Shown: piece after piece, positions 7,860 through 16,180 of the stretch
Numbering within the stretch: the first letter of the stretch is position 1
Layout: each line of letters starts with the position of its first letter
Assembly (NCBI RefSeq): GCF_005889735.1
Contig: NZ_VCKY01000058.1
Coordinates: 1-46,972 of the forward strand
Direction of reading: 5' to 3'
Length of the DNA stretch: 46,972 bases
From: Nonomuraea turkmeniaca
GTDB taxonomy: Bacteria > Actinomycetota > Actinomycetes > Streptosporangiales > Streptosporangiaceae
Made by a program: the position numbers and the translations under genes
The notes under the pieces: model-generated
Told to the model about the DNA's origin: nothing
Databases searched by the model: none
Seen by the model: the letters and a program-made list of their open reading frames with translations, nothing else

Positions 7860-8837
7860 TTACCACCGTTGTGGAGCGGGCTGCAGCGCTGAGCCGAGCG
7901 TGCCGCCGGGAATGATCCTCCCGTTCGCGGCCAGTTGCACCGCGGTGGCCGCCGCCTGCAGCATCGCTTCCTGACGGGGCGGGCTCAGCCGCTCGTACGG
8001 CCGCCAGAAGGACAGGCCTGCCCGGAACGGCAAGTTCGCGGCGTCCCAGATCTGGTGCAGGAGGGCGGCCAAGCCGGGGCCGGCCCGGGAGTCGACCATG
8101 CTGACCTCGTCCAGAAGCGTCCGCAACAGCCGCAGCCAAACCCCGACGTGCACCGTGCGCGAGGGCAGTGTGACGGCCGCGGTGGCGATCCCCTCGAAGG
8201 TGAGCCGGTCCAGCGCGGCGACGGCGTCCGGGACCGGGCGAGGGGTCATCGACTCACCGTAGCGGTGGGCTCGGCGAACCTCGTGGATGCTTTCCAGGCG
8301 GCATCCGTGTTCCGCGCAGCTGAGCATGAGGGGGAGCGCGGCGAGCAGGACGACGCCGCGGCTGGGGTCGATCGAGCAGGTGGGGCAGACCCGTCGTGCC
8401 GTTCGCCATGGCCGGCTCCGCGCCGGCAGCCAGGGCACCCAGCGGTTGACGACGTGATATCCGGCCTGGCCCGGTGGCAACAGCACCGAGTCCTGCCGGA
8501 CATAGGCAGAGAAGGCCTTCTGGCCGTCGACGGGATTCAGGGTGGCGGCCAGCCACGGCACGCACCCGGTGATCGTCATCGGGCGCAGCCGGTTCACCGT
8601 GACGCCGGTCCGTGCGGCGAGCGCGTGCACGATGATCGTGGGCGTCTGGTAGTCCAGGTCTGCGCCGCGGTCGAACTGTGCCGACGCCGCGCCAAGGTTG
8701 TGGGTCAGCAGCTGCTCGACCGACAGGCGGTACAGCCCGGCGAGACGGCCGAGCCAGGAGGTGAGTGCCTCGCCGGGGCCGGGCTCGGGGTGGACGGGCC
8801 AGCGGCGCAGACCGTCCGGCAGGTCCGTGTGTGTCAT
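7860..8837 (-). CDS. tniQ: TniQ family transposition protein
   Basis: The 325-residue product starts at ATG 8837, which overlaps the tniB stop by 4 bases (ATGA). The N-terminus RRWPVHPEPGPGEALTSWLG is the hallmark of TniQ/TnsD proteins; a zinc-binding region follows with VCPTC and later LSCAEHGC. TniQ proteins of Tn402/Tn5053/Tn7-like elements direct target choice together with the TniA transposase and TniB AAA ATPase. Here no tniA is present and tniB is truncated, so the protein can act only with partners elsewhere. The same reading frame runs on, by chance, through out-of-frame tniB into the upstream helicase remnant; that long frame is not a single gene. The C-terminus appears intact. Confidence 0.85.
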   Translation of the reverse strand: MTHTDLPDGLRRWPVHPEPGPGEALTSWLGRLAGLYRLSVEQLLTHNLGAASAQFDRGADLDYQTPTIIVHALAARTGVTVNRLRPMTITGCVPWLAATLNPVDGQKAFSAYVRQDSVLLPPGQAGYHVVNRWVPWLPARSRPWRTARRVCPTCSIDPSRGVVLLAALPLMLSCAEHGCRLESIHEVRRAHRYGESMTPRPVPDAVAALDRLTFEGIATAAVTLPSRTVHVGVWLRLLRTLLDEVSMVDSRAGPGLAALLHQIWDAANLPFRAGLSFWRPYERLSPPRQEAMLQAAATAVQLAANGRIIPGGTLGSALQPAPQRW

Positions 8838-9304
8838 ACCAGCTCGCGTTCGAACTTGCGGCGCCGCTCGGTCGGGCCGGCGTAGGAGGCCAGGAGCAGG
8901 GTGCGCTGGTTGATGGCCTCCTCGCCGGGCTCGATCGCCGCGACGGCGGCCTCGGTGAGCAGCGCGGCCAGCTCCCCGATGGTGCCCTCGCTGCGGGTCA
9001 GCAGGTACTCGGTCATCTCCGGGGTGGCCAGGTGGGAGGGGCGGCGAAGCGGGAAGGCGGCGGCGAAGCTGGCCAGCAGCGTGTTCGCCTCTTGGTCGGG
9101 CTGCCAGCGCGGCAGGACGAAGGGGGCGAACCGGTTCTCCAGCTGGTCGTCGGAGCGGATCGCCAGGTAGGCGTCCCGGGTGCCGACTCCGACCAGCGGG
9201 ATCTTCAGATCGTTGCCCAGGAAACGCAGCAGGTTGAGGAACTCGCGGCGCGCCTCCCCGCGCCCGGCCAGCACGTTGTGCAGTTCGTCGATCACCAGCG
9301 AGTT
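8834..9304 (-). pseudogene. tniB: TniB AAA ATPase, C-terminal two thirds
   Basis: The frame begins abruptly at a junction near 9300 with LVIDELHNVLAG, the Walker B segment of TniB, and continues through GNDLKIPLVGVGTRDAYLAI, an arginine-finger-like ENRF, and RSEGTIGELAALLTEA, to a stop overlapping tniQ. The Walker A half and any start are missing, replaced by the 3'-deleted PLD-helicase gene. TniB activates the TniA transposase and interacts with TniQ; without its P-loop it cannot hydrolyse ATP. GTG 9295 could technically start a 153-residue product, but it would be non-functional as an ATPase. Confidence 0.85.
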
Positions 9305-10291
9305 CGTCGAGGATTTCGCGCTGGTAGGAGTACGGGCGGACGTCCACGTGGGCGAAGTCGAGCACGACCGCCCGGCTGCCGGTTCGCTCGGCGGACAGGG
9401 CGCGGTCGAGCCGCTCGGCGTCCTGCGCCGGGTCGTAGGTCTCGAAGGACGGATCGCTCCAATAGTCGTCGAACGTGGCGGAGAACGTGTCGATCAGGTG
9501 CGGCTGTTCGGCCTGGGCGAGGCGAACATTCCACTCCAGCCCATGGCTGAGGGCGGTGCGCGACAGGTTGGAGGAGCCCACGTAGGCAGTGGACAGGCCG
9601 TTGTTCCGGTGGAACAGCCACGCCTTCGCGTGCAGCCTGGTCATCCGGGTGTCGTACGAGACGCGGATCTCGGCGCCCATGGTCGCCAGACGATCGAGCG
9701 CGAGGCGGTCCGTGGCGCCGATGTAGGTGGTGGTGACCACGCGCAGCCGGCCGCCGCGAGCCAGGAACCCCTCGATCGCCTCCGCCAGGACGCGTACGCC
9801 GTTCCATTTCACGAACGCGCACAGCAGATCGACGTGGTGGGCGGAGGCCAGCTCGCGCTTGAGCTCGTGGCCTATCTCCGGCTGCCCGCGGCCGTTGACC
9901 AGCAACGCGCTCCCGGTGAGGGGAACGACGGGCCGTGCGGGGAACCGTGCCTGACTGGCCGTGTCACGGCTCCTGGCGATGCCCAGCAGCTCCTCCGCGG
10001 CCTCCACCATCTCCTCCGGCGCGGCGGCCTCCGGGACCAGGTCACCGATGAGGTCGGTGACCCGGTTGACGATCTGCACCTGGCGTGCCAGCCGTACCGC
10101 GTCGTTCTCACCCCGCACAGAGCGCAGCGCCCTGCGGGTAAGCGCGGCCAGGTGCCGAGCGAGGGTCTCGTGGGAGTCGGCGATGTCCAGGGAACGCCGG
10201 TCGATCAGACCCCATCGGACACCGTACGCAGCAGGCCGTCCAGCTCACGGGTGATCAGATGCTGGTAGACGCCCGGCTGAAGGTCGCTCAC
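9296..10291 (-). pseudogene. PLD-domain DEAD/DEAH-type helicase (DUF3427-like), truncated and frameshifted
   Basis: From GTG 10291 the product begins SDLQPGVYQHLITRELDGLL; a frameshift in the CCCC run at 10210-10213 then separates it from IDRRSLDIADSHETLARHL. The second frame carries a phospholipase-D nuclease domain (LHAKAWLFHRNNGLSTAYVG, then SSNLSR; the HxK motif is HAK) and a linker, ending VRPYSYQREILDEL, which is the very start of the SF2 helicase domain. There the gene is cut and joined to tniB. Full-length relatives are usually over 1000 residues and are typical of defence islands. It is divergent from the HNH endonuclease, with about 65 bp between starts. The frameshift could be natural decay or a homopolymer sequencing error; the truncation is clear. 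Confidence 0.8.
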
Positions 10292-10341
10292 CCGGCGACT
10301 ATAGGGCGTGGCCGGCCACCGCGACAGACGGAGAATCGCCT

Positions 10342-10358
10342 TACACTGGCCGATCGTG
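10342..10358 (+). promoter_or_regulatory. -10 element giving a probable leaderless transcript
   Basis: TACACT (10342-10347) lies 8 bases before the GTG start at 10356, so transcription would begin at or next to the start codon. No ribosome-binding site precedes the GTG, consistent with leaderless translation, which is frequent in actinomycetes. No good -35 hexamer is visible. Confidence 0.5.
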
Positions 10359-11237
10359 GACTGGATCGAACGGGTTGCCGAGGTCCGGCGCTGGACCAGG
10401 GGCGGCGAGCGCGCACCGCACAAGCCGCTCCTCCTCCTGTACGTCCTGGGCCGTTTCCAGCGGCACGGCAACCGTCCCATCCCGTTCAGCGCCGCCGAGG
10501 CCGAGCTCAGGAAGCTGCTCAAGGAGTACGGCCCGCCCCGCGACACCAGCCCCGGCTACCCGTTCCACCATCTGACGAACGACGGCCTCTGGCTGGTCGA
10601 CACCCGTCACGGGCCGGGCAGCCCGGGCCCGGAGCTGGGCCGCCTGCGTGACAGCGAGGCCGCCGGGCGCCTCCACCCTGACCTGGCCCGCGCGCTGTCG
10701 GAGGAGCCCGGCCTGCTGGGGCGGATCGCCCGCTACCTCCTGGATGCCAACTTCGCCCCGTCCCTGCACACGGACCTGTGCCTGCTGGCCGGCCTGGATC
10801 TGGAGACGGTCGAGACGGCCGCCGTGATCAAGAAGGTCGTACGCCGTGACCCGGGCTTCCGTGACCGGGTGCTCATGGCGTACGAGTACTGCTGCGCGTT
10901 CTGCTCCTACGACGGCTGGCTGGACGGCACGGCAGTAGGGCTGGACGCGGCGCACGTGCGCTGGTGGGCCTTCGACGGGCCCGACGACGTGGCGAACGGC
11001 CTATGCCTGTGCGCGATCCACCACAAACTGTTCGACAAGGGCGTCCTCGGGCTGACCGCGGAGCGCACCATCGCCGTCTCGGCCAGGTTCGTCGGCCGCT
11101 CGCAGTCTTCCCGGGACATGGTGCTCTCCCTGGCCGGTCGTCCCGCCCGAAAACCTCAGCCCGGCCTGGACGAAGTCGAACAGGACCACATCGACTGGCA
11201 CGGCTGCCAGGTGTTTCGTATGCCCGCCCGCGGCTGA
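10356..11237 (+). CDS. Phosphorothioated-DNA-binding HNH restriction endonuclease (SprMcrA/ScoMcrA-like)
   Basis: The 293-residue product starts VDWIERVAEVRRWTRGGERA with PHKPLLLLYVLGRFQ, the conserved opening of the sulfur-binding domain (SBD, ~1-165) of type IV enzymes that recognise phosphorothioated DNA; YPFHHLTNDGLWLV is a further SBD block. The C-terminal HNH nuclease (~185-270) shows YEYCCAFCSYDG, LDAAHVRWWAFDGPDDVANG and LCLCAIHHKLFD, with the catalytic His in AAH and HHK. It should cut invading DNA carrying Dnd-type backbone sulfur. No dnd modification genes are in the window, as expected for a host that excludes such DNA. A longer start at 10308 is not supported by homology. Confidence 0.9.
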   Translation: MDWIERVAEVRRWTRGGERAPHKPLLLLYVLGRFQRHGNRPIPFSAAEAELRKLLKEYGPPRDTSPGYPFHHLTNDGLWLVDTRHGPGSPGPELGRLRDSEAAGRLHPDLARALSEEPGLLGRIARYLLDANFAPSLHTDLCLLAGLDLETVETAAVIKKVVRRDPGFRDRVLMAYEYCCAFCSYDGWLDGTAVGLDAAHVRWWAFDGPDDVANGLCLCAIHHKLFDKGVLGLTAERTIAVSARFVGRSQSSRDMVLSLAGRPARKPQPGLDEVEQDHIDWHGCQVFRMPARG

Positions 11238-11521
11238 GGTCATCGGCCGACCAGCCCGCCGGGACCGAGTGTGACCATGGTGACAGCGGTGGCCCGGCCT
11301 TCATGGGAGGCCGTCAGCAGGCTTCACCGCATATGGCATCGACGTTCCAGCTGCAAGGCAACGAGATTGCTCGCGACGAGTCTTATAGTCGTGTTCGTCA
11401 AGGGCGTCTCCGCTGTCTGCGTGGGCCTGGCCGCCACCGCAAGCGGCCGGGAAGGCCTCCTGTAGCTGCCTACTTTTCCTAAAGACCGACAATGGTCACC
11501 GTGGCGCGGTGCGCCTGAGGC

Positions 11522-11956
11522 TCAGAATGCATTCTCGGGAATGAGCCGGAGGCCGAGGGAAGCGAACACCTGCAGCTGGTCGAAGTAGATGTGATGGCTG
11601 ACGATGAGGCCACCGTCCAGATCCGCCGTGCTGCATCCCCGCACTGCTACGCGACGTCCGGTCGGCTCGAGTATCTCACCGCCGGGTATGAGGAAGGGGC
11701 CGCGGTGAGTGCCAGTCAGCGTCCATTCGAGCACTGTCACGCTCGCGGTGGTGATCTTTCTCCAGAGCGTGGCACTGACGTCCGGGAAGCCGTCGAACCA
11801 GGACGCGTAGAAGGAGGCAATCTGCTCGTGCCCCTCCGCCATGCCTCCCGGAGCCACAAAGACCGCCCCCGGGCCGTAGAGGCGCAACACCCTTTCCAGT
11901 GCGTGATCGTTCACGGCATCGGCCAGCGCATCGCTGACCTGGTGGTCCTCTGGCAT
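11522..11956 (-). CDS. SnoaL-like / NTF2-superfamily protein
   Basis: The 144-residue product starts at ATG 11956, preceded by AAGGAGG. The pattern NDHALERVLRLYGPGAVFVA, then GHEQIASFYASWFDGFPDVS and DLDGGLIVSHHIYFDQ, is that of the SnoaL-like fold: a small alpha+beta cone used by polyketide cyclases, ester hydrolases and stress proteins. It probably binds or transforms a small hydrophobic molecule; a catalytic Asp/His pair is plausible but not certain. It stands alone; the FGE fragment on the other strand begins 20 bases upstream of its start, probably inside a rearrangement boundary. The 284 bases between this gene and the endonuclease hold nothing I recognise. Confidence 0.8.
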   Translation of the reverse strand: MPEDHQVSDALADAVNDHALERVLRLYGPGAVFVAPGGMAEGHEQIASFYASWFDGFPDVSATLWRKITTASVTVLEWTLTGTHRGPFLIPGGEILEPTGRRVAVRGCSTADLDGGLIVSHHIYFDQLQVFASLGLRLIPENAF

Positions 11957-11975
11957 CTTTCCTCCTTGATGCAAC

Positions 11976-12290
11976 GCCGCCGCCTACGCAACCTGGGTCG
12001 GCGCCACGCTACCCACCGAGGCGCAGTGGGAGTACGCCGCCCGCGGGGGTCTCGAGGGTGCGGCGTTCACCTGGGGCGACGAGCCGCGTCCGGAGGGTCG
12101 CATCATGGCCAACACCTGGGACGGAGATGACTTTCCCTGGCGTTCGACGGGCGAGTCCGGCTGGTCCCGGACCGCGCCGGTCGGCTCCTTCCCATCGAAC
12201 CCCTACGGGTTGTTCGACATGGCGGGCAACGTGTGGAAGTGGACCTCCGACTGGTGGAGCGAAAGGCACCCCAAGCAGTCAAGTCTTCGA
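11976..12290 (+). pseudogene. Formylglycine-generating-enzyme-like (SUMF1/FGE-sulfatase) fragment
   Basis: The frame AAAYATWVGATLPTEAQWEY, then NTWDGDDFPW, APVGSFPSNPYGLFDMAGNV and WKWTSDWW, is the central part of the FGE-sulfatase domain (LPTEAEWEYA and NxxGLxDMxGNVWEW are its signatures). Both ends are missing: there is no N-terminal start, and after SERHPK the similarity stops, before the catalytic cysteine region that normally follows. No partner sulfatase is nearby. It is a relic left by recombination between the SnoaL-like gene and the exported enzyme downstream. Confidence 0.8.
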
Positions 12291-12397
12291 AGCGGCGGGG
12301 TGGCCAACGCCTTCGACATATCGCTGCTATGTATGCCACATACCGACTTTCGTTACTCTCATGCTCATTAATCCCTCTAGCCTGCGGAGATGTCATC

Positions 12398-14002
12398 GTG
12401 CACCAAGCTTTGTCCCGACGCAGCCTGCTGAGATTTGGGGGCAGCGCAGCGATCGCAGGGGCCGCCGCGTCCCTGGCCAACGGTGTGCTGACGCCCGACG
12501 CCGCGCACGCGGCCACGTGGCATTCCCAGCTCGTCTACCCGGGTGGCGACGGCCGGCTCGTCTACAAGGCGGATTCGCGCGGCAAGATGATCCCGGATTT
12601 CAGCTGGGCCGGCTACCGCAACGGCCAGGCGGCAATCCCCTTTGTTCCCGTCGTCAAGGAGATCGGCCCGGTCAGCGGTGACAACACCGCGCACATCCAG
12701 GCCGCGCTCGACGAGGTCGGCGCGATGCCGCTCAACTCCAACGGCTTCCGGGGGGCGCTGCTACTCAAGGCCGGTCATTACAACGTCGGCGGCGTGATCA
12801 AGATGAAGCGCGACGGGGTCGTGCTGCGGGGCGTCGGCAGGTGGGCCGACCCGTCGACCAACACGGTCATCACCGGCACCGCCGGTGGGAGCACGAGCAC
12901 GGTTCTCTGGGTCGGCGGTACCTCCGGAGAATGGGACACGCGGGTGCCCGGCACCACAACCGGCGTGACCTCCAGCCTGATTGAGACGGGTCAGCGCCGG
13001 CTCACCTTGGCCTCAACGACCAACCTCAAGGTGGGCAACAACATCATCATCTGCCATCCGCACACCCAGGAGTGGACCGACGCGGTCAACGGCGGGGGCG
13101 TCAAGGACGATGCCCGGTGGAGCCCCGGCACGTTGCCCATCATGTACAACAGGTACGTCAAGGAGATCGTCGGCAACGACATCATCATCGATGCGCCCGT
13201 CTTCAACGATCTGCGGCGGTCCCTGTCGCAATCCTACGTCTACGTCTGGGACCGGGCAGGGCTGGTCCGCAACGTCGGCGTCGAGAACCTCCGCATCGAC
13301 ATGGGAAACCCGTCGACCTACAGCGAGGATCATCCGCAGAGCTGCATCATCGTCAGCCGGGCCGAGGACGCCTGGGTTAAGGCATGCAAGCTGGTGCAGT
13401 TCTCCATATCGGGCGTCTATGTGCAGCGCAGCACCCGGGTAACGGTCCAATCGGTAGAGGCCAGCTACCCGTGCTCGCAGATCATCGGGGGAAAGCGCAC
13501 CAATTTCTGCGCCGATTACCGGGCCCAGCAGGTCCTCTTCCGCGACCTCGTATCCACCCACGCACGGCACGCCTTCGGCGCCTCGGGAGCAAGCACCTGC
13601 TCGGGAAACGTATGGCTCAACGGGACCAACGAGAACGGCTACGCCGAGTCCGGCGGCCACCACAAGTGGAGCCAGGGCCTGCTGTATGACAACGTCAAGG
13701 AACTGTCGAGCCAGAGCGACAAGACCTGGGTCATGGGCCTGTTCAACCGCGGCGACCAGGGTGAGTCGCACGGCTGGTCCTCGGTGAATAGCGTGGCCTG
13801 GAACTGCACGGTCGACAACGGCAAGGAGGTGTGTGTGCAGACCCCGCCGACCGCCCAGAACTATGCCATCGGCACCACGGGTGCTGTCACCGGGAAGAAC
13901 TGGTACACCAACCACCAGACCGGCTACGTGGAGGGAACCAACAAGTCAGGCTTGGCGCCGAGCTCCCTTTACCTCGCACAACTCGCCGATCGACTCAGCT
14001 GA
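12398..14002 (+). CDS. Tat-exported parallel beta-helix protein (polysaccharide lyase/hydrolase-like)
   Basis: GTG 12398 follows GCGGAGA and yields 534 residues beginning with a twin-arginine signal (SRRSLLRFGGSAAIAG, cleavage near AHA). The mature protein shows the repeating short-strand texture of right-handed parallel beta-helices: NGFRGALLLKAGHYNVGGVI, VVLRGVG, VGVENLRIDMG, VTVQSVEAS, QVLFRDLVSTHARHAFGASG. That fold is shared by pectate lyases and GH28/GH55-like enzymes. Folding in the cytoplasm with a cofactor, implied by Tat export, fits secreted lyases. Conserved His/Lys/Arg clusters (HARH, GGHHKW) may form the active site. The exact substrate cannot be read from sequence. It has its own promoter space, and no sugar importer is nearby. 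Confidence 0.82.
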   Translation: MHQALSRRSLLRFGGSAAIAGAAASLANGVLTPDAAHAATWHSQLVYPGGDGRLVYKADSRGKMIPDFSWAGYRNGQAAIPFVPVVKEIGPVSGDNTAHIQAALDEVGAMPLNSNGFRGALLLKAGHYNVGGVIKMKRDGVVLRGVGRWADPSTNTVITGTAGGSTSTVLWVGGTSGEWDTRVPGTTTGVTSSLIETGQRRLTLASTTNLKVGNNIIICHPHTQEWTDAVNGGGVKDDARWSPGTLPIMYNRYVKEIVGNDIIIDAPVFNDLRRSLSQSYVYVWDRAGLVRNVGVENLRIDMGNPSTYSEDHPQSCIIVSRAEDAWVKACKLVQFSISGVYVQRSTRVTVQSVEASYPCSQIIGGKRTNFCADYRAQQVLFRDLVSTHARHAFGASGASTCSGNVWLNGTNENGYAESGGHHKWSQGLLYDNVKELSSQSDKTWVMGLFNRGDQGESHGWSSVNSVAWNCTVDNGKEVCVQTPPTAQNYAIGTTGAVTGKNWYTNHQTGYVEGTNKSGLAPSSLYLAQLADRLS

Positions 14003-14059
14003 GGCTTCTGTTGAGTGGTCTCGCCCGGGACTTGATCACCTTAGGGGCGAAGGGCGCCG

Positions 14060-14351
14060 ATGTTCCGTCTCCTGGCCGTACTGGCGGCTGCGGCAGCGGT
14101 CTTGTCGGTGCTGATCCCCAGCGAGAGCTGTGGTTTCTTCGGTTACCGGCTGCCGGAGCCTGGCTTGCTGGAGATGGTGGTCTGGGGGAGCGCCTCCTGG
14201 GGTGTGACGCTGCTGCCCGTGGCGCTGACGCTGCTGGCCCGCCCTGTGGGTGTCGTGGTGGTTTCCGGTGCTCGGCGCATTCGTCGCGGTCGCGGTGTTC
14301 GTGCTCACCGCGTTGACCATCGCTGTTCCGTACACCGCCGGACGTACATGA
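14060..14351 (+). pseudogene. Small membrane protein with a frameshift
   Basis: ATG 14060 opens a hydrophobic protein (MFRLLAVLAAAAAVLSVL, then EMVVWGSASWGVTLLPVALT). Near 14250 the coding character jumps to another frame, which reads WWFPVLGAFVAVAVFVLTAL and stops at 14351. Joined, the two give a ~97-residue protein with three or four transmembrane helices. A single-base indel in the TGTGGGTGTCGTGG stretch explains it. Either a recent pseudogene or a sequencing error. Between 14352 and 14570 only short unrecognised reading frames are seen. Confidence 0.55.
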
Positions 14352-14570
14352 CTTCCAGAACACCGCGTCTTCCCGGCCAGGGGTGTTGACGTTCTTACAG
14401 GCCACGAGTGGACCGCCCGCCTGTGACCAGCCGTCAGCATTGAAGATCTGAGCCATGCCCGCGATGAGAGAGGCGCATTGACCGCTCAGCCTTCGATGAC
14501 AAGAGCTCAAGGTCCGATGTCGCGGGACAGGCGGGGCCAAACCCGACGCGTGGGTGGGGCCCACTCACAC

Positions 14571-15845
14571 TCATAGAGCCAGGTCAGGCCGCGCACGGCC
14601 GGACAGCAGCCACACGGTGGCCACCAGCAGACGGGCCGCTGCCACAAGGGTGTCCGGCTGGACGCGATCGGGGGTTTCGGCTGGGGTCTGGTAGCCGGGC
14701 ATGCCCATGCCGATGCCGATCGCGGCCAGTCCGGCGGCGGCGTAGCGGCGGTTGTCGGAGGCCATGGCGCCTGCCCGCAGCGGCACACCGGTCCGGCGGG
14801 CGGCCTGGTCCAGGACGGCCAGCAGGGCGTGGGCGGGCCCGCCCGCCTCGACGGAAGCGGCCTGGTGCAGCTGGGCGGCACCATCGAGGTTGATCAACAG
14901 GGTGTCCGGCGGCAGGGCCGGGGCGTGGTGGGCCGACCCCCATGCGCCTGCTTCCTCGGCGTCCAGGAAGCCCACCGTAAGCTCCCGCACCGCAGGTGCC
15001 GGTGCGGCCGACAGGACGCGGGCGGCCTCCAGGACCGCGGCCACGCCTGACGCATTGTCGGCGGCCGCGGGCAGCCGCCGGTCGGGGTCGTCGCCGACAC
15101 CGTCGTAGTGCGCGGTCAGCAACACCCGCGACCCGCCCTCCCGGTCATCGCCGCCCTCGGGGTGGGGGGTGTGCGGGAAGCGGGCGTAGACGTTGTGGCC
15201 GCGGGTGGCGATCCGCCGCAGCGGCATCGACCCGGTCACCTGGACCGGGCCGCCTGCCAGGGCTTCGGCCATGCGCGCGTGCACCTCGGTGTGCAGGGCG
15301 ATGACGGGCACCTGGCGGGCCGGCGGGCCGGCGATCATCTTGGGCATCCAGCCGTCGGCGTCGGCGCCGCGTGCGGTCAGCACTCCGGCCGCACCCTGCG
15401 CCTCGGCCCGCTCACACACCCGCGCCCAGTCTCCGGCCTGGGCCAGTACCCACCGGCCGCGCAGGCTGGTCTCGGAGGGCCCGGCCAGCGGGGCGGAGCG
15501 CGGGTGGGGCAGCTCGGCGGAGGCCAGGTGCTCGACGAAGTCGCGGCGGTGCTCCAGGCGCCGCGCCCGCCTGTCAGCGCTCCATTCGAGGACGGGGGTC
15601 TCGTACAGCTCGCGCACGTCCGCCACGTCGAAGCCCGACAGCCGCACCTCGGCGCCCAACTCGCCGAGCCGCTCGGCGAGCCAGGTGGCGGCGGCGTGGC
15701 CGCCAGGCGTGCCCACGCGCCGCCCGGCGTAGCGATCGCCGGCCAGCTCGTACACCGTGGCCCGCATCCGCGCCACTGACACCCGCTCCACGAGGGCCGC
15801 CAGGTCCGCCTCAGCCCGGTCCACGTTCGGGGCCGCGGAGGTCAT
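14571..15845 (-). CDS. M28 family zinc aminopeptidase-like protein, cytoplasmic
   Basis: ATG 15845 overlaps the stop of the CCG-motif gene by 4 bases (ATGA), so the two are translationally coupled; a longer start would run through that gene out of frame. The 424-residue product has an N-terminal M28 half, a protease-associated insert (ETSLRGRWVLAQAGDWARVC) and the metal-binding core: TAHYDGVGDD (His ligand), AADNASGVAA (bridging Asp), LDAEEAGAWGS (catalytic/ligand Glu pair) and INLDG (Asp). Where the last His ligand is expected the sequence has MPGYQTPAETPD, so that ligand seems replaced. There is no signal peptide, unusual for M28 enzymes, which are mostly exported. Coupling to a Cys-rich small protein suggests it trims or recycles that protein or a thiol conjugate; this is inference. 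Confidence 0.85.
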   Translation of the reverse strand: MTSAAPNVDRAEADLAALVERVSVARMRATVYELAGDRYAGRRVGTPGGHAAATWLAERLGELGAEVRLSGFDVADVRELYETPVLEWSADRRARRLEHRRDFVEHLASAELPHPRSAPLAGPSETSLRGRWVLAQAGDWARVCERAEAQGAAGVLTARGADADGWMPKMIAGPPARQVPVIALHTEVHARMAEALAGGPVQVTGSMPLRRIATRGHNVYARFPHTPHPEGGDDREGGSRVLLTAHYDGVGDDPDRRLPAAADNASGVAAVLEAARVLSAAPAPAVRELTVGFLDAEEAGAWGSAHHAPALPPDTLLINLDGAAQLHQAASVEAGGPAHALLAVLDQAARRTGVPLRAGAMASDNRRYAAAGLAAIGIGMGMPGYQTPAETPDRVQPDTLVAAARLLVATVWLLSGRARPDLAL

Positions 15846-16135
15846 CCGCAGCATCCGGTGGAGGCGGCGCCGGTGGCCGAAGCGGTGGAGGTCGAAGCGC
15901 CGGCGGTCGAAGCGGTGGCGGACGCCGGCGCCTGGCCGCAGCAACCGGCCTGGGCGGCTTGCTGCGCCGCGGCCGGGCTGCCGCAGCAGCTCGTGGCAGC
16001 CTCATCAGCGTCACTCGCGCCGGAGGCGCCGGCGGTGGCGATGGCGGTGGGGGCCCCGCAGCAGCCTCCGGCCGCAGGCGGGGCGAACGCCTCGCGTACG
16101 TCGCCGATGAAGCCGCCGCTGCTCTGGTTCGTCAT
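15842..16135 (-). CDS. Small protein with four Cys-Cys-Gly motifs (candidate metalloid-binding peptide)
   Basis: The 97-residue product starts at ATG 16135 behind an AAGGGG-type site. CCG occurs at residues 25-27, 50-52, 65-67 and at the very C-terminus (95-97); the rest is Ala/Ser/Thr/Gly-rich and probably disordered, with no other cysteines. The N-terminal GFIGDVREAFAPPAAGGCCG recalls the short Cys-rich head of actinobacterial ArsM arsenite methyltransferases, without the methyltransferase domain. Paired cysteines suit binding of As(III) or soft metals. The flavoprotein upstream carries the same CCG motif at both ends. Operator-like repeats lie just upstream. A metallothionein-like buffer, a metallochaperone or a precursor processed by the coupled peptidase are all possible; no characterised family is recognised. 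Confidence 0.8.
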   Translation of the reverse strand: MTNQSSGGFIGDVREAFAPPAAGGCCGAPTAIATAGASGASDADEAATSCCGSPAAAQQAAQAGCCGQAPASATASTAGASTSTASATGAASTGCCG

Positions 16136-16180
16136 GGTGATCCCCTTCACGGGGCGGCGGAGGCCGCCACCCCGAAAGAC

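Noticed and set aside
7860..10118. A single 752-residue protein with PLD and TniQ ends
   Set aside because: The middle third is tniB read in the wrong frame; tniB's own frame is clearly coding, and tniQ has its own coupled start.
12233..12397. Longer start for the beta-helix enzyme
   Set aside because: The extra 55 codons read the FGE fragment in another frame; GTG 12398 gives an immediate Tat signal and a ribosome-binding site.
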